From NCBI RefSeq assembly GCF_963678795.1, contig NZ_OY787453.1, positions 186,001-250,000 of the forward strand: 64,000 nt of DNA, given 5' to 3'. The position numbers and the translations under genes were made by a program. Shown one piece after another: positions 36,408-48,798 of the stretch. The notes beneath the pieces are model-generated. The model was not told the origin of the DNA. It was given only the letters and a program-made list of their open reading frames with translations, and made no database searches. The number at the start of each line of letters is the position of its first letter. Position 1 is the first letter of the stretch. The stretch comes from an uncultured Methanoregula sp. (GTDB taxonomy: Archaea; Halobacteriota; Methanomicrobia; Methanomicrobiales; Methanospirillaceae).

Positions 36408-36953
36408 GATATTTTTTCCTTCTCTGTTGTCTTTTCTCTAACCGGATTTCATGCATCGTACCCGTGGTCCGCCTTTATTCCGGAAGGAACCCAGGTACCA
36501 TGATCCGGAGAATGAGTTGTTCTGCTAAATGTTTGGTGGTCGATTTCACGGGGTGGTGATGGGGTCATGAGGTGTACTTTGAACTCTGGGAGCGATTGAC
36601 CCTCGACCTTATATCTCTCGGTTACCTTCCCAATCTTATACCGTAAATGTCTCCCGGAATTCAACCCGGGCCCGTGGATTTTTTAGAACTGCAGTGAGCC
36701 TGCCCGGCACAAAAAAGTATACCTGACCCCCTTCAGACTCCTTCTCCCATGACCGGCATTTTGCATAATTTTACGACAGAGAATCCAGATGATCCCGTGA
36801 CTATGATAATAGGGGGGTCGCATGGTGTACTTTATCGGGCAGGTACGGCTTATGGTCCGGTTATCGTCCGGGTGGAATCATCATGGTCATTTGCCCGGGC
36901 CGGTTCTATGGAAAACAGATAAAGCCACATAACCGGAAAGAAGGATTATTACC
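36408..36953. other. Non-coding region of about 550 bp
   Basis: Lies between two divergently transcribed genes. Open frames of 60-70 codons exist on the minus strand (one at 36449-36664 begins with TTG) but lack ribosome-binding sites and plausible composition. The esterase at 36954 is preceded by GAAGGA. No RNA or repeat is recognised. Confidence 0.5.
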
Positions 36954-37613
36954 ATGGCCACATATGTTCTTGTCCACGGCGGGGATATGTCGACGGATAC
37001 ATGGAACCGTCTCAGCCGGAGGAATACATATCCCCCTGGCGGTCAGCTGGGTGCAAAGTACTGGGACGGGACAGCTGCGTATCTTGAGTCCCATGGGCAC
37101 GAGGTATTTGCACCGACCCTTCCAGATGAACACACCCACAACCTGACCGATCATATCGGGGGAGTCTGTCATCTTATCGAAAGCCGTGACCTCAGGAATG
37201 TCGTACTGGTCGGGCACAGCTATGGCGGGATGGTGATAACGGGCATTGCTGAGCGGATGCCCAACCGGATCAGGCGCTTAGTGTACCTTGATGCGGCACT
37301 GCCGGATCCGGGAGAGTCCCTGTTCTCCATATTCGCAACCGCCGGCATTGATCCGCTCTCGTTTCCCGGTCTCGAAGCAGCCCCGGCATACGTGGAGACG
37401 TTCTGGTTCGATTCCCGGAAGATCCAGCGGATTCCAAAAACATACTTCCTCTGCACGGAGAGTGAGTTCGCCGGGGTCACCCGCATAGCGAAAGAAAAAA
37501 TCGCCAAAAATCCCGGGGAATGGATGTACAGGGAGCTGCCGGCATCCCATGTGCCGATGGCAACGATGCCGGACCGGTTTTACCGGATTATGCTTGAGAT
37601 GGCGAACCGTTAG
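36954..37613 (+). CDS. Alpha/beta hydrolase (esterase-like)
   Basis: A 219-residue hydrolase of the EstC/salicylate-esterase-like group. The oxyanion segment is YVLVHGGDMSTDTWNRL, the nucleophile is in GHSYGGMV (Ser about 89), and the catalytic His is in PASHVPMATMP near residue 200; the acidic residue in YFLCTESEF is a candidate third member. No signal peptide is present, so it is cytoplasmic. It is a single-gene unit with a GAAGGA element before its ATG. The substrate cannot be predicted. Confidence 0.88.
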   Translation: MATYVLVHGGDMSTDTWNRLSRRNTYPPGGQLGAKYWDGTAAYLESHGHEVFAPTLPDEHTHNLTDHIGGVCHLIESRDLRNVVLVGHSYGGMVITGIAERMPNRIRRLVYLDAALPDPGESLFSIFATAGIDPLSFPGLEAAPAYVETFWFDSRKIQRIPKTYFLCTESEFAGVTRIAKEKIAKNPGEWMYRELPASHVPMATMPDRFYRIMLEMANR

Positions 37614-38330
37614 GGTAACTGCAGAGAGATTGTGCAATATGCACTTGTGAGGGCGGGGATCCTGCCGGCATACGCCATTTCCGATTCCGGATTCCGTAAT
37701 GAGAGCGCGGCAACACCGTAATGTCGGATGATATCGGGGGACATGGTGAATCGCGATTCCTGTCATTCCCCTATCTGACATGAAAAAACCGGGTGCGGCG
37801 GTCTCCATGGAAGGGGATTATTCAGAGCGTTGTGTCACTCCCTTACTATCTGCCGGGTCGGCCGGGAAAAATATGCGCGATAAGGAGATCCGCATAGTAC
37901 GTATAAGCAATCCTGCTCCTGGCTCAATGGCAATCCGACCGTATTCCGAGTATGCGCGACCCGCGGCAGGGTCCGGGCCCGGTTTTTGCGGTGCGAACAT
38001 TTTACGTCGGAGCCATGTTTTTCGCCCAAATGCGCTCATGGGCTTTCCTGCCATGGGTTGAGTGCTTCAGGTATTGATTGACGCAATCGCGCAGGATCCA
38101 TGATCATGAACCGGAACAGCACAATTCGGGACGCGAATCGATTTTAGGTTTCGGAACCGGATTATCTGCGGAGCGTATATTTTTCAGAATATAGAATTGT
38201 GAAAAAAACTGCCGATTTCGGCGGGATCATGTTTAAATGTCCGGGTGTGCTATTATGTGATCCACAAAATCTGATGACAAACCGACGAAACCCTTCTCTC
38301 GGGAACGGGTGTCGGTTTCGAGGGAAAAAC
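37614..38330. other. Non-coding region upstream of the rRNA promoters
   Basis: About 700 bp between the esterase and the first rRNA promoter. Frames of 64-120 codons on both strands have no ribosome-binding site and unlikely compositions. No RNA gene or promoter is recognised here except the region's end, which leads into the rRNA promoters. Confidence 0.5.
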
Positions 38331-38400
38331 AATGCAGGCAAGAAGGTATAAATAATACCGCACCCTACATTGTAAGCCCGTGAACGCGTAAAATTCACGA
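38330..38400 (+). promoter_or_regulatory. rRNA operon promoter P1
   Basis: AAGGTATAAATA with TATAAATA at 38347-38354, followed after about 20 bp by CTACATTGTAAGCCCGTGAA, the sequence shared by all three promoters around the expected start of transcription (near 38375). It lies about 470 bp upstream of 16S. Confidence 0.75.
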
Positions 38401-38452
38401 CGACAGGGACCAAACACCCCGGCTTGGCCGGGCTTGGATCCTTGGGCGGAAA

Positions 38453-38515
38453 CGATGCAAGTGACAAGGTATAAATATCCTTGAAACCTACATTGTAAGC
38501 CCGTGAATGCGTGAA
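38453..38515 (+). promoter_or_regulatory. rRNA operon promoter P2
   Basis: TATAAATA at 38470-38477 within GACAAGGTATAAATATCCTT, followed by CCTACATTGTAAGCCCGTGA near the start site. It is 123 bp after P1 with the same internal layout and upstream ACGATGCA. Confidence 0.8.
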
Positions 38516-38599
38516 ACAACACGACGAAGTTCACAAAATCAGATTCCCTTGATGAAGGACCAGATTCGCAGGTTTTACCTGCCATGGTTCCGACGGGAA

Positions 38600-38665
38600 A
38601 ATGATGCAGTAACAAGGTATAAATATCCTTGAAACATACATTATGAGCCCGTGTTCAATCAAGCA
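38600..38665 (+). promoter_or_regulatory. rRNA operon promoter P3
   Basis: TATAAATA at 38618-38625 within AACAAGGTATAAATATCCTT, followed by CATACATTATGAGCCCGTG. It is 148 bp after P2 and 196 bp before 16S. P2 and P3 are the most alike. Confidence 0.8.
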
Positions 38666-38757
38666 ACACGACGAAACGTAACACAAATTCTTTGATGGAG
38701 ATCCAACGATATCTGGCTTGACCAGAGTTGGTTCTGACGTTGATACTGGCAAAGCGG

Positions 38758-38778
38758 AAATTTGTTTAGTAACCGCTA
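38758..38778 (+). other. 16S pre-rRNA processing stem, 5' side
   Basis: TTGTTTAGTAACCGCT pairs with AGCGGTTGCTAAACAA (40312-40327), allowing one G-T, enclosing the whole 16S gene. Archaeal pre-16S is cut at a bulge-helix-bulge within such a stem. Confidence 0.7.
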
Positions 38779-38820
38779 ATTCCTTAGAACAGTTCAGATA
38801 GTGTGCGTATTTAATGATGA

Positions 38821-40287
<1,467 letters not shown>

Positions 40288-40311
40288 AACGAATTAGATT
40301 TTAGGGTCTTA

Positions 40312-40328
40312 AGCGGTTGCTAAACAAA
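40312..40328 (+). other. 16S pre-rRNA processing stem, 3' side
   Basis: Inverted partner of 38758-38778; it begins 25 bp after the 16S end. The two are joined by about 1.5 kb of 16S sequence, as in other archaeal rRNA operons. Confidence 0.7.
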
Positions 40329-40356
40329 CCACAAATTTGCCGGTGTCGACAAGAAT

Positions 40357-40410
40357 AAGGCTCACCGCCACAAGGGGCGGATGAGAGAAGGTTCGAATCC
40401 TTCGGAGCCG
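40357..40410 (+). pseudogene. tRNA-like remnant in the 16S-23S spacer
   Basis: GAAGGTTCGAATCCTTC (40387-40403) is a perfect tRNA T arm with the TTCGAAT loop. GGCTC (40359-40363) pairs with GAGCC (40405-40409) as a five-bp acceptor-like stem, and CCGCC/GGCGG (40365-40369, 40376-40380) forms one more arm with a six-base loop. There is no D arm and no seven-base anticodon loop; total length is 54 nt rather than about 74. Many euryarchaea keep tRNA-Ala in this position, so this looks like a degraded or reduced spacer tRNA. Confidence 0.5.
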
Positions 40411-40485
40411 TTTTAGATGCACCTCGAGATGCGAATCACGAGGGAAGGGCTGAGAGTCAAACCAATGACTTTGCGAGGCCGTGTA

Positions 40486-40521
40486 AAGGTTTGCACAAAG
40501 GACGTTAAATGGGTTTAATGG
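40486..40521 (+). other. 23S pre-rRNA processing stem, 5' side
   Basis: AAGGTTTGCACAAAG (40486-40500) is the exact reverse complement of CTTTGTGCAAACCTT (43466-43480), and TGGGTTTAATGG that follows pairs with the sequence after the 23S end (CCACATTAAACCCA). This is the long stem enclosing archaeal 23S. Confidence 0.8.
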
Positions 40522-40526
40522 AGCAT

Positions 40527-43442
<2,916 letters not shown>

Positions 43443-43465
43443 CCACATTAAACCCAGACGAAATT

Positions 43466-43480
43466 CTTTGTGCAAACCTT
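43466..43480 (+). other. 23S pre-rRNA processing stem, 3' side
   Basis: Perfect 15-base inverted copy of 40486-40500; the adjacent 43445-43458 extends the pairing. Confidence 0.8.
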
Positions 43481-43525
43481 AAATTATATCCTGTCGTATT
43501 AGATAGGGTATCATCCTACACGGCT

Positions 43526-43597
43526 GCCAAGGTGGCGGAGCGGCCACGCGGTTGACTGCAGATCAACTACACTCCGGTTCAAATCCGGACCTTGGCT
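43526..43597 (+). tRNA. tRNA-Cys(GCA)
   Basis: Acceptor GCCAAGG pairs with CCTTGGC (43590-43596). The anticodon stem GTTGA/TCAAC holds loop CTGCAGA with anticodon GCA. The T arm is TCCGG-TTCAAAT-CCGGA. Discriminator T at 43597; no CCA encoded. It lies between 23S and the first 5S gene and is probably cotranscribed with them. A hairpin CCGAATTGC/GCAGTTCGG follows at 43602-43624 and may be a processing site. Confidence 0.95.
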
Positions 43598-43679
43598 TCA
43601 ACCGAATTGCAGATCGCAGTTCGGTGAAATGAAGGACTTCAATGTTCTTCACTGCATCTAAAACAACGCAAAATCGTGG

Positions 43680-43802
43680 TGATAGCGGCCATAGCTGTCG
43701 GGACACACCTGGTCTCATTCCGAACCCAGCAGTTAAGCCGGCACACGTAGTATGCTGTACTGAGGTACGCGAGTCCCCGGGAACCATACCAAGCTGCTAT
43801 CA
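43680..43802 (+). rRNA. 5S ribosomal RNA, copy 1
   Basis: Begins TGATAGCGGCCATAGC and ends GCTGCTATCAC, whose ends pair as helix I. The internal CCGAACCCAGCAGTTAAGCC is the archaeal 5S core. Length about 122 nt. Repeated nearly exactly 258 bp downstream. Confidence 0.95.
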
Positions 43803-43937
43803 CCTTCCTTCTTACACGGTCTCAATTCTTGTGAATTATTACACTGGAGCGGAGCCTTCGGGTAATATGTCATCTTTGTCCATTATGGGGCAGCGCAAGG
43901 TTCACGGCCTGCATGATATTTGATCAAAAATCAGTAG

Positions 43938-44060
43938 TGATAGCGGCCATAGCTTTCGGGACACACCTGGTCTCATTCCGAACCCAGCAGTTAAGCCGGA
44001 ACACGTAGTATGCTGTACTGAGGTACGCGAGTCCCCGGGAACCATACAAGCTGCTATCAC
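43938..44060 (+). rRNA. 5S ribosomal RNA, copy 2
   Basis: Nearly identical to copy 1, with a few substitutions (for example TTTCGG for TGTCGG, GGAACA for GGCACA) and one base fewer in ATACAAGC. The downstream TTCCTTCTTACACGGT is also shared, so the duplicated unit includes flanking sequence. Confidence 0.94.
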
Positions 44061-44187
44061 TTTTCCTTCTTACACGGTCACAATTCTTGTAATGTTTAAC
44101 CCGGGAGCGGATGCTCTCTTCATGTTATTGTATCATAACGCCGGATACCGGCAGGTTCGTGGCCTCGAATGACAGATTTATCTCAGG

Positions 44188-45099
44188 TTACCTGTCGCAG
44201 TATACCTGCGCCGGTGCGAGAATGCCCGGGAACTTCTCCCGGACTGATTTACGGGCAAGCCAGCAGAGGTGGCAGGCATCGGCAACGCCCGCTTCCGGGG
44301 GGGTATAGCCGAGGTTCTTTGCAAGTTGTGCCGGTCCGCCTTCGATCAGCGGCCCGCAGATCGTGTGATTACGCGGGGAATAATCCCGTACCAGTTCATC
44401 AAGCGGCCGCTCCCACACGTTTCCCATGCAGATCCCCTGGCAGATCTGGAGGTTCCCGTATGCATCTACGTGCAGGCGGGATGGGTTCCGGAGATCCTCG
44501 TAAGGGCAGGATGTGAACTGCCGCCAGTCGCGGGCTTCCGCGTACCGGCTCAGTTTTGCCGCAGCCCGGCCCCGGAACATGATACTCCCGCCAGAGATGA
44601 CACCTTTCTTCTCCTCCCGTAAGGATGCACGGGTCTCGGGACCTGATCCGCCGGGGTCCAGCGCCAGGACCATGGCCGGAAGCCCCATCTCCCGTGCCGT
44701 ATCCAGGGCACGACGGGCCGCATTATCCTGCCGGTTCTCGCAGTGGAAAATATCGTTGCTGATGCTGAGGTCCGAAATGCCGAGCGTTTTGATCGGTTCA
44801 AGGAAGCACCGTGCATTCTCTTCGGACGTGGCAAAATATCCGTTGGTCACAATACCTGCAGAGAGCCCCCTGCCCCGTGCCTGACGGAGGCCTTCAAGGA
44901 GGACCGGATAGAAAAGGAATGGCTCCCCTCCCTCGAAATAGACCGTATCCACCGTTCCGAGCCTGCCCGCCTGATCGAGAACAGCGGATATCTGGGACGG
45001 GGTGAAGGTTCCCTCTGACAAAGGGCTGCTGCAGACAAAGCAATGTTCGCATTCAAGGGTACACTGGTACGTCAGGAGGAAATGAACCTGGGTAATCAT
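44188..45099 (-). CDS. Radical SAM protein with C-terminal Cys-rich domain
   Basis: A 303-residue protein. The N-terminal Cys motif CTLECEHC (residues 13-20) is the CX3CX2C that binds the radical SAM cluster. GGEPF, GIVTNGYF and the AMVLALDPGG strand follow as core elements. A C-terminal region with CQGICMGNVW and HLCWLARKSV gives a partial SPASM/twitch-like domain with extra Cys. Such proteins modify peptides or act as cofactor maturases. No peptide substrate is seen next to it. It is on its own between the rRNA operon and a hydrolase. Confidence 0.85.
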   Translation of the reverse strand: MITQVHFLLTYQCTLECEHCFVCSSPLSEGTFTPSQISAVLDQAGRLGTVDTVYFEGGEPFLFYPVLLEGLRQARGRGLSAGIVTNGYFATSEENARCFLEPIKTLGISDLSISNDIFHCENRQDNAARRALDTAREMGLPAMVLALDPGGSGPETRASLREEKKGVISGGSIMFRGRAAAKLSRYAEARDWRQFTSCPYEDLRNPSRLHVDAYGNLQICQGICMGNVWERPLDELVRDYSPRNHTICGPLIEGGPAQLAKNLGYTPPEAGVADACHLCWLARKSVREKFPGILAPAQVYCDR

Positions 45100-45256
45100 G
45101 GATTCCGGACTCCTTAATATCCACGGATTTCATCGCTATGATAATAAGATGTTTGCACAGTCAGATCCTGCCGGACCACATCGTTCCCCGCTGCAGCCCA
45201 ACCGCCTTATACCCGGAACCTGGGATATGTCCGGTCGGGTATTTTCGGGTTCCCGC

Positions 45257-46069
45257 TCATTCTCCGAGAAATGCCAGAAGCGTCCTGACAAATTCCACCG
45301 GACACTGGTACTGCAGCCCGTGCCCTGCGCCCGGGAACCGGACAAGACGTGCCCCACGGATCCTTTCAGCAAGAATCCCGGCATTCTCCGGCGGGATTAC
45401 CACATCATCAGTGCCGGTAATGACCAATACGGGGCACCGGATCCCCGTGAGCCGCTCCCCCGATCCCGGCCAATCAAAGAACGCTGTTGCCTGCCGTGCG
45501 GCATTATCAGCACTTGTCGTCTCGTGCACTTCGGGGCAGTACTTCCATGGGTCATGGGTCGCCAGCCAGTCTTCCGGGAAGAGCACGGAGAACATCCGGT
45601 TTGCAAGCTCGCTCAGTTCCCCGCTCCTGTCCGAGAGCCTGTTCCAGACACCGGGTTCCATACGGACGGCAGCATCTCCGCCACCGGTGCCCGCAACGAG
45701 GATGAGTTTCTCCACTCGCCCCGGGCAGGCGAGCACCAGTTCCTGCGCGATGGACGCTCCCATGGAGAGACCAAGTACGCAGGCACGCCCGATCCCGCAT
45801 GTATCCATCAGGGCAGTCGTATCTTTTGCAAAGAGGGGAATGGAGAACGGCTCGTCCGATGCGGTGGAATACCCGGTGCCCCGGTTGTCGAAGACAATGA
45901 CGTGGAAGTGCCGGGCAAGCAGCGCAAGCAATGGCGGATTCCATGTATCCATTGTTGAAGCAAACCCGTTGATCAGGAGAAGCGGATACCCTGATCCGAA
46001 CTCCCTGTACGCGAGCGTGACCCCGTTCACCTCCGCGTTTCTTACATCCTGTACCGGTAATCCTTCCAT
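45257..46069 (-). CDS. Alpha/beta hydrolase
   Basis: The ATG at 46069 (MEGLPVQDVRNAEVNG) is preceded by GGAAGGA; the frame is open further upstream but the added residues have no fold. The 270-residue product has LLINGFASTMDTW as the oxyanion segment, DNRGTGYS, nucleophile GLSMGAS (Ser), acidic residue in VITGTDDVVIPPE and His in GAGHGLQYQCP. It is a typical soluble esterase/hydrolase with unknown substrate, resembling bacterial 3-oxoadipate enol-lactonase-type proteins. Confidence 0.88.
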   Translation of the reverse strand: MEGLPVQDVRNAEVNGVTLAYREFGSGYPLLLINGFASTMDTWNPPLLALLARHFHVIVFDNRGTGYSTASDEPFSIPLFAKDTTALMDTCGIGRACVLGLSMGASIAQELVLACPGRVEKLILVAGTGGGDAAVRMEPGVWNRLSDRSGELSELANRMFSVLFPEDWLATHDPWKYCPEVHETTSADNAARQATAFFDWPGSGERLTGIRCPVLVITGTDDVVIPPENAGILAERIRGARLVRFPGAGHGLQYQCPVEFVRTLLAFLGE

Positions 46070-46207
46070 GCGTTTTCCTTCCGGGATCCCGTCCTGGTCT
46101 GAACGATCCAGCCTCTCCTGTACGGGAAGTATTCGGCCGTGGCGGTATTCCTCATTTCGATTGCGCATGTATCCATGATACGGTTTCCCTGTCCGGAAGT
46201 CCTGCAA

Positions 46208-46393
46208 TTAATATGTTTTTCCCATTCCGGCGATGATTGGGATAACGAACCCCGCAGCAAGAATCAATGACGCCAGAAACGGCCAGCCGGGATAATTGTT
46301 CATGACCGGGGTTGCGATGACGAGAGTAATCGCGGCTCCGACCGGGACCGGTGCGAAATGAACGGCCCGGGTTGTACCGGTTGCTGTTTTCAT
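46208..46393 (-). CDS. Small two-helix membrane protein
   Basis: The ATG at 46393 (MKTATGTTRAVHFAP) follows a GGAGGAAGGA-like stretch; the upstream in-frame ATG at 46477 lacks one. The 61-residue product has two hydrophobic helices, VGAAITLVIATPVM and FLASLILAAGFVIPIIAG, linked by NNYPGWP. No family is recognised. It lies 138 bp upstream of the hydrolase and 124 bp downstream of the larger membrane protein, all minus strand. Confidence 0.65.
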   Translation of the reverse strand: MKTATGTTRAVHFAPVPVGAAITLVIATPVMNNYPGWPFLASLILAAGFVIPIIAGMGKTY

Positions 46394-46517
46394 CCCCGTC
46401 CTTCCTCCATATCCTGTTCCCGGTTCATTTCCGCCCGTACTCTCTGTGTGCACGACTCCTGATGGGAAACGGGTCACGCGTATGCCATCCTGCCCGGACT
46501 GTTTGAAAAAAGGAGAA

Positions 46518-47609
46518 TCATGGAGAAGACTGCACTTCCCTCAATGTCTCATGAGATCCGGGCATCCGGCCGGTCTTTGCATATGTGTAGAGGTCCCGGA
46601 TAGCAATCCCTGCAATCGTGGCCCCGGCAAGGGCAAAGATCATCCAGGCGGCCATGTACAGGGCGGCAACAACTCTCCACCCTCCTTTATAGTAGAATTC
46701 GTACCAGAACGGGCCGTTGAGTTCCACTGCATAGAAAAGCATCTGGAACAGCCATGACAGGGCAGTAAATGCGATAAGGGCGGTCCCGAGAATGAGGAAA
46801 CAGACGAGCATCTCGCCCCAGCTCTTCCTTATAAGCCGTGCCGACTCCCCAATTGCCCCGGGGATCGATTTCTTCTCAAGGACCAGAGCCGGGACAATGA
46901 ATGCCGTTATAGCGAACAGGAAAAGCGTGATGATCATCATCATGAACGTTGCATCCGCGGCATACATTATATGAAACCCGCCCGCTATGGGGCCCGTGCC
47001 GTAGGCTTCCGGTTCCACGATATAGCCAAAGGGAAACCGGTTGATCAGTGAATCTATCGTGAGCTCCCCAGCGGACCGGAACAGGAGGTAAATCCCCGTT
47101 CCTGCAACCGCCAGAATCGCGGACCAGGTAAGAAGCGGCCGGAGATACTTCCCTGCCTCAGACAATCCTTCGCGGATCGACTGATCCTTTTTCGGGTCTT
47201 CCGGCGACAGGTTAAGGACGAGTCCTGAGAGCAGGAACGAGAAGCAGAATATGCCGGAAAGTCCGATAGCGTATGTCAGGACCATCCAGGCAGGATCGCT
47301 GATCATCTCGTACGGGTATGATCCCAGAACATGGAGGGTGTACTGGGCAAGGAACATGAATGCTATCACAAGGCCGGTCAGGACCGAGAACCAGAGCAGC
47401 TGTTTTTCCCGGGTCAGGGTCCGGATACTTCCCGCTACCAACTCTATTCCCCTGCCGATACGGCCCTGTCCCCCGGCACCACCGGCCTGTCCGGACGGAA
47501 GCACGAACGCGGGCGGCGTTGAGAGCATTACCGGTGCAGTCTTGATCATCCGGGTATTCGGGCACCAGCCGAACCGGTGTTGGATATTTTTTATAAGATG
47601 CGTGATCAT
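46518..47609 (-). CDS. Polytopic membrane protein, DUF6159-like
   Basis: A 363-residue protein with about six membrane helices. The segment after residue 50 (RGIELVAGSIRTLTREKQLLWFSVLTGL) corresponds to the N-terminus of the protein at 49527-50378, and FIVPALVLEKKSIPGAIGESARLIRKSWGEML and the C-terminal DLYTYAKTGRMP match its FFVVPVLMLEEKG...KKTWGES and LYQYAKTGTVP. It is a longer, diverged relative with about 50 extra N-terminal residues. GAAGG precedes the ATG. Function unknown; possibly controlled by the palindromic site at 47691. Confidence 0.8.
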   Translation of the reverse strand: MITHLIKNIQHRFGWCPNTRMIKTAPVMLSTPPAFVLPSGQAGGAGGQGRIGRGIELVAGSIRTLTREKQLLWFSVLTGLVIAFMFLAQYTLHVLGSYPYEMISDPAWMVLTYAIGLSGIFCFSFLLSGLVLNLSPEDPKKDQSIREGLSEAGKYLRPLLTWSAILAVAGTGIYLLFRSAGELTIDSLINRFPFGYIVEPEAYGTGPIAGGFHIMYAADATFMMMIITLFLFAITAFIVPALVLEKKSIPGAIGESARLIRKSWGEMLVCFLILGTALIAFTALSWLFQMLFYAVELNGPFWYEFYYKGGWRVVAALYMAAWMIFALAGATIAGIAIRDLYTYAKTGRMPGSHETLREVQSSP

Positions 47610-47690
47610 ACGAATGCCTTCACTTGTACAGATGACTCTCCTGTCTTATGTGCGGGGTCTGCTGTTTCTTTTTCCCGGCCAGAGTCATAA

Positions 47691-47718
47691 GTCAACGTAT
47701 GAATGTTGACTATATATA
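47691..47718 (-). promoter_or_regulatory. Palindrome next to a TATA box
   Basis: GTCAAC (47691-47696) and GTTGAC (47705-47710) form a perfect inverted repeat with 8 bp between them, immediately before TATATATA (47711-47718). Read leftwards, this places the palindrome between the TATA box and the transcription start (about 47688) of the membrane-protein gene, the usual position for an archaeal repressor operator. The TATA box could equally serve the hydrolase gene to the right. Confidence 0.55.
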
Positions 47719-47823
47719 TCTTCTGGAATTAAAAAAAATATTCCGAAACAGGATCCCAGCACGGGATATGTTTACAGTCTGATCCTCCCCCTTTATTATC
47801 TCACGTCACCCAAAACAGAGATA

Positions 47824-48729
47824 ATGATCCAGGAATCTCCTGAAGAACTCCTTGCCCTTATCCGGGAACATGCCCCCGATCCAAGGAAGCCCGTTCCACT
47901 CATGCGGGAGGACGTTTCCGCATTCTACGAGGAGATGCAGGAAGATGTCGTCAATGAGGGTGCACACAAAGCCGGAAAAGTAATGATCACGGACGCGGTT
48001 TCAGGCTCCTGGATTACTCTCCCGGACACCGGCAGGGACCGGGTGATCCTCTTCTTCCACGGGGGCGGGTTCACCACCGGGTCAACCGATGACCACCTGG
48101 GGCTCTGCATACGGCTTGCCCGGGCAGCCAAGGCCCCGGTATTTTCCGTGGACTACCGCCTCAGCCCCGAACACGCCTTTCCCGCTCCCGTACAGGATGC
48201 CCTGGCAGCGTACCGCTACCTGCTCTCCAATGGCTATCCCCCGCACCGTATTCTTCCCGTCGGGATATCTGCCGGGGGGACGCTCGTTCTCTCCCTCCTC
48301 CTGTCCATCCGCGACGAAGGCCGGCCCATGCCCCTTGCCGGTGTCTGTATGTCCCCGGTTGTTGACCTGCTTTTTCCGGGTGAATCAGTTACCAAAAACA
48401 GTGACCGGGACTGGATCACCCCGGCCCGTCTCCAGTCTATCCAGAAGATGTACCTTGCAGGCCAGGATCCGCATGACCCCATGGCCTCCCCGGTTCATGC
48501 CCGGATGAAGGGGCTGCCGCGCCTCTATATCCAGATGGGGACTCACGAGCTTCTCCTGTCAGATATCGGGAAGTTCGTGGATAAGGCGCGCTGGGCGGGT
48601 GTTCCGGTCCAGGCCGAGATCTGGGAAGGAATGTTCCACTGCTGGCAGATCTTCGCCAGCCAGATCCCTGAAGGAAAGGAAGCAATAGAGCAGGCCGGCG
48701 CCTTCATCCAGAGCATACTTGCCCGCTAA
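47824..48729 (+). CDS. Alpha/beta hydrolase, hormone-sensitive lipase family
   Basis: A 301-residue esterase. HGGG (oxyanion hole, FFHGGGF) and GISAGG (nucleophile Ser) are the hallmark pair of the HSL family; the acid/base residues are likely in HDPMASPVHARM and FHCWQIFA. The strand-turn VDYRLSPEHAFPAPVQDAL is also typical. No signal peptide, so cytoplasmic. It begins 113 bp after the palindrome-TATA element and ends 69 bp before the secreted protein gene. Substrate unknown. Confidence 0.9.
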   Translation: MIQESPEELLALIREHAPDPRKPVPLMREDVSAFYEEMQEDVVNEGAHKAGKVMITDAVSGSWITLPDTGRDRVILFFHGGGFTTGSTDDHLGLCIRLARAAKAPVFSVDYRLSPEHAFPAPVQDALAAYRYLLSNGYPPHRILPVGISAGGTLVLSLLLSIRDEGRPMPLAGVCMSPVVDLLFPGESVTKNSDRDWITPARLQSIQKMYLAGQDPHDPMASPVHARMKGLPRLYIQMGTHELLLSDIGKFVDKARWAGVPVQAEIWEGMFHCWQIFASQIPEGKEAIEQAGAFIQSILAR

Positions 48730-48798
48730 CCGGGATGGGGGCTTCCCGGATCGACATCTATATCACCATTACGGAAAATGCTTATTTTGTTATAACTT

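Noticed and set aside
36449..36664. 71-codon minus-strand frame between two genes
   Set aside because: Starts with TTG, has no ribosome-binding site and no recognisable feature.
37780..38061. 93-codon frame upstream of the rRNA promoters
   Set aside because: No ribosome-binding site, competing frames on the other strand, and a low-complexity composition.
43642..43923. 93-codon frame across the first 5S rRNA gene
   Set aside because: Overlaps a clearly identified 5S gene and has no start signal.
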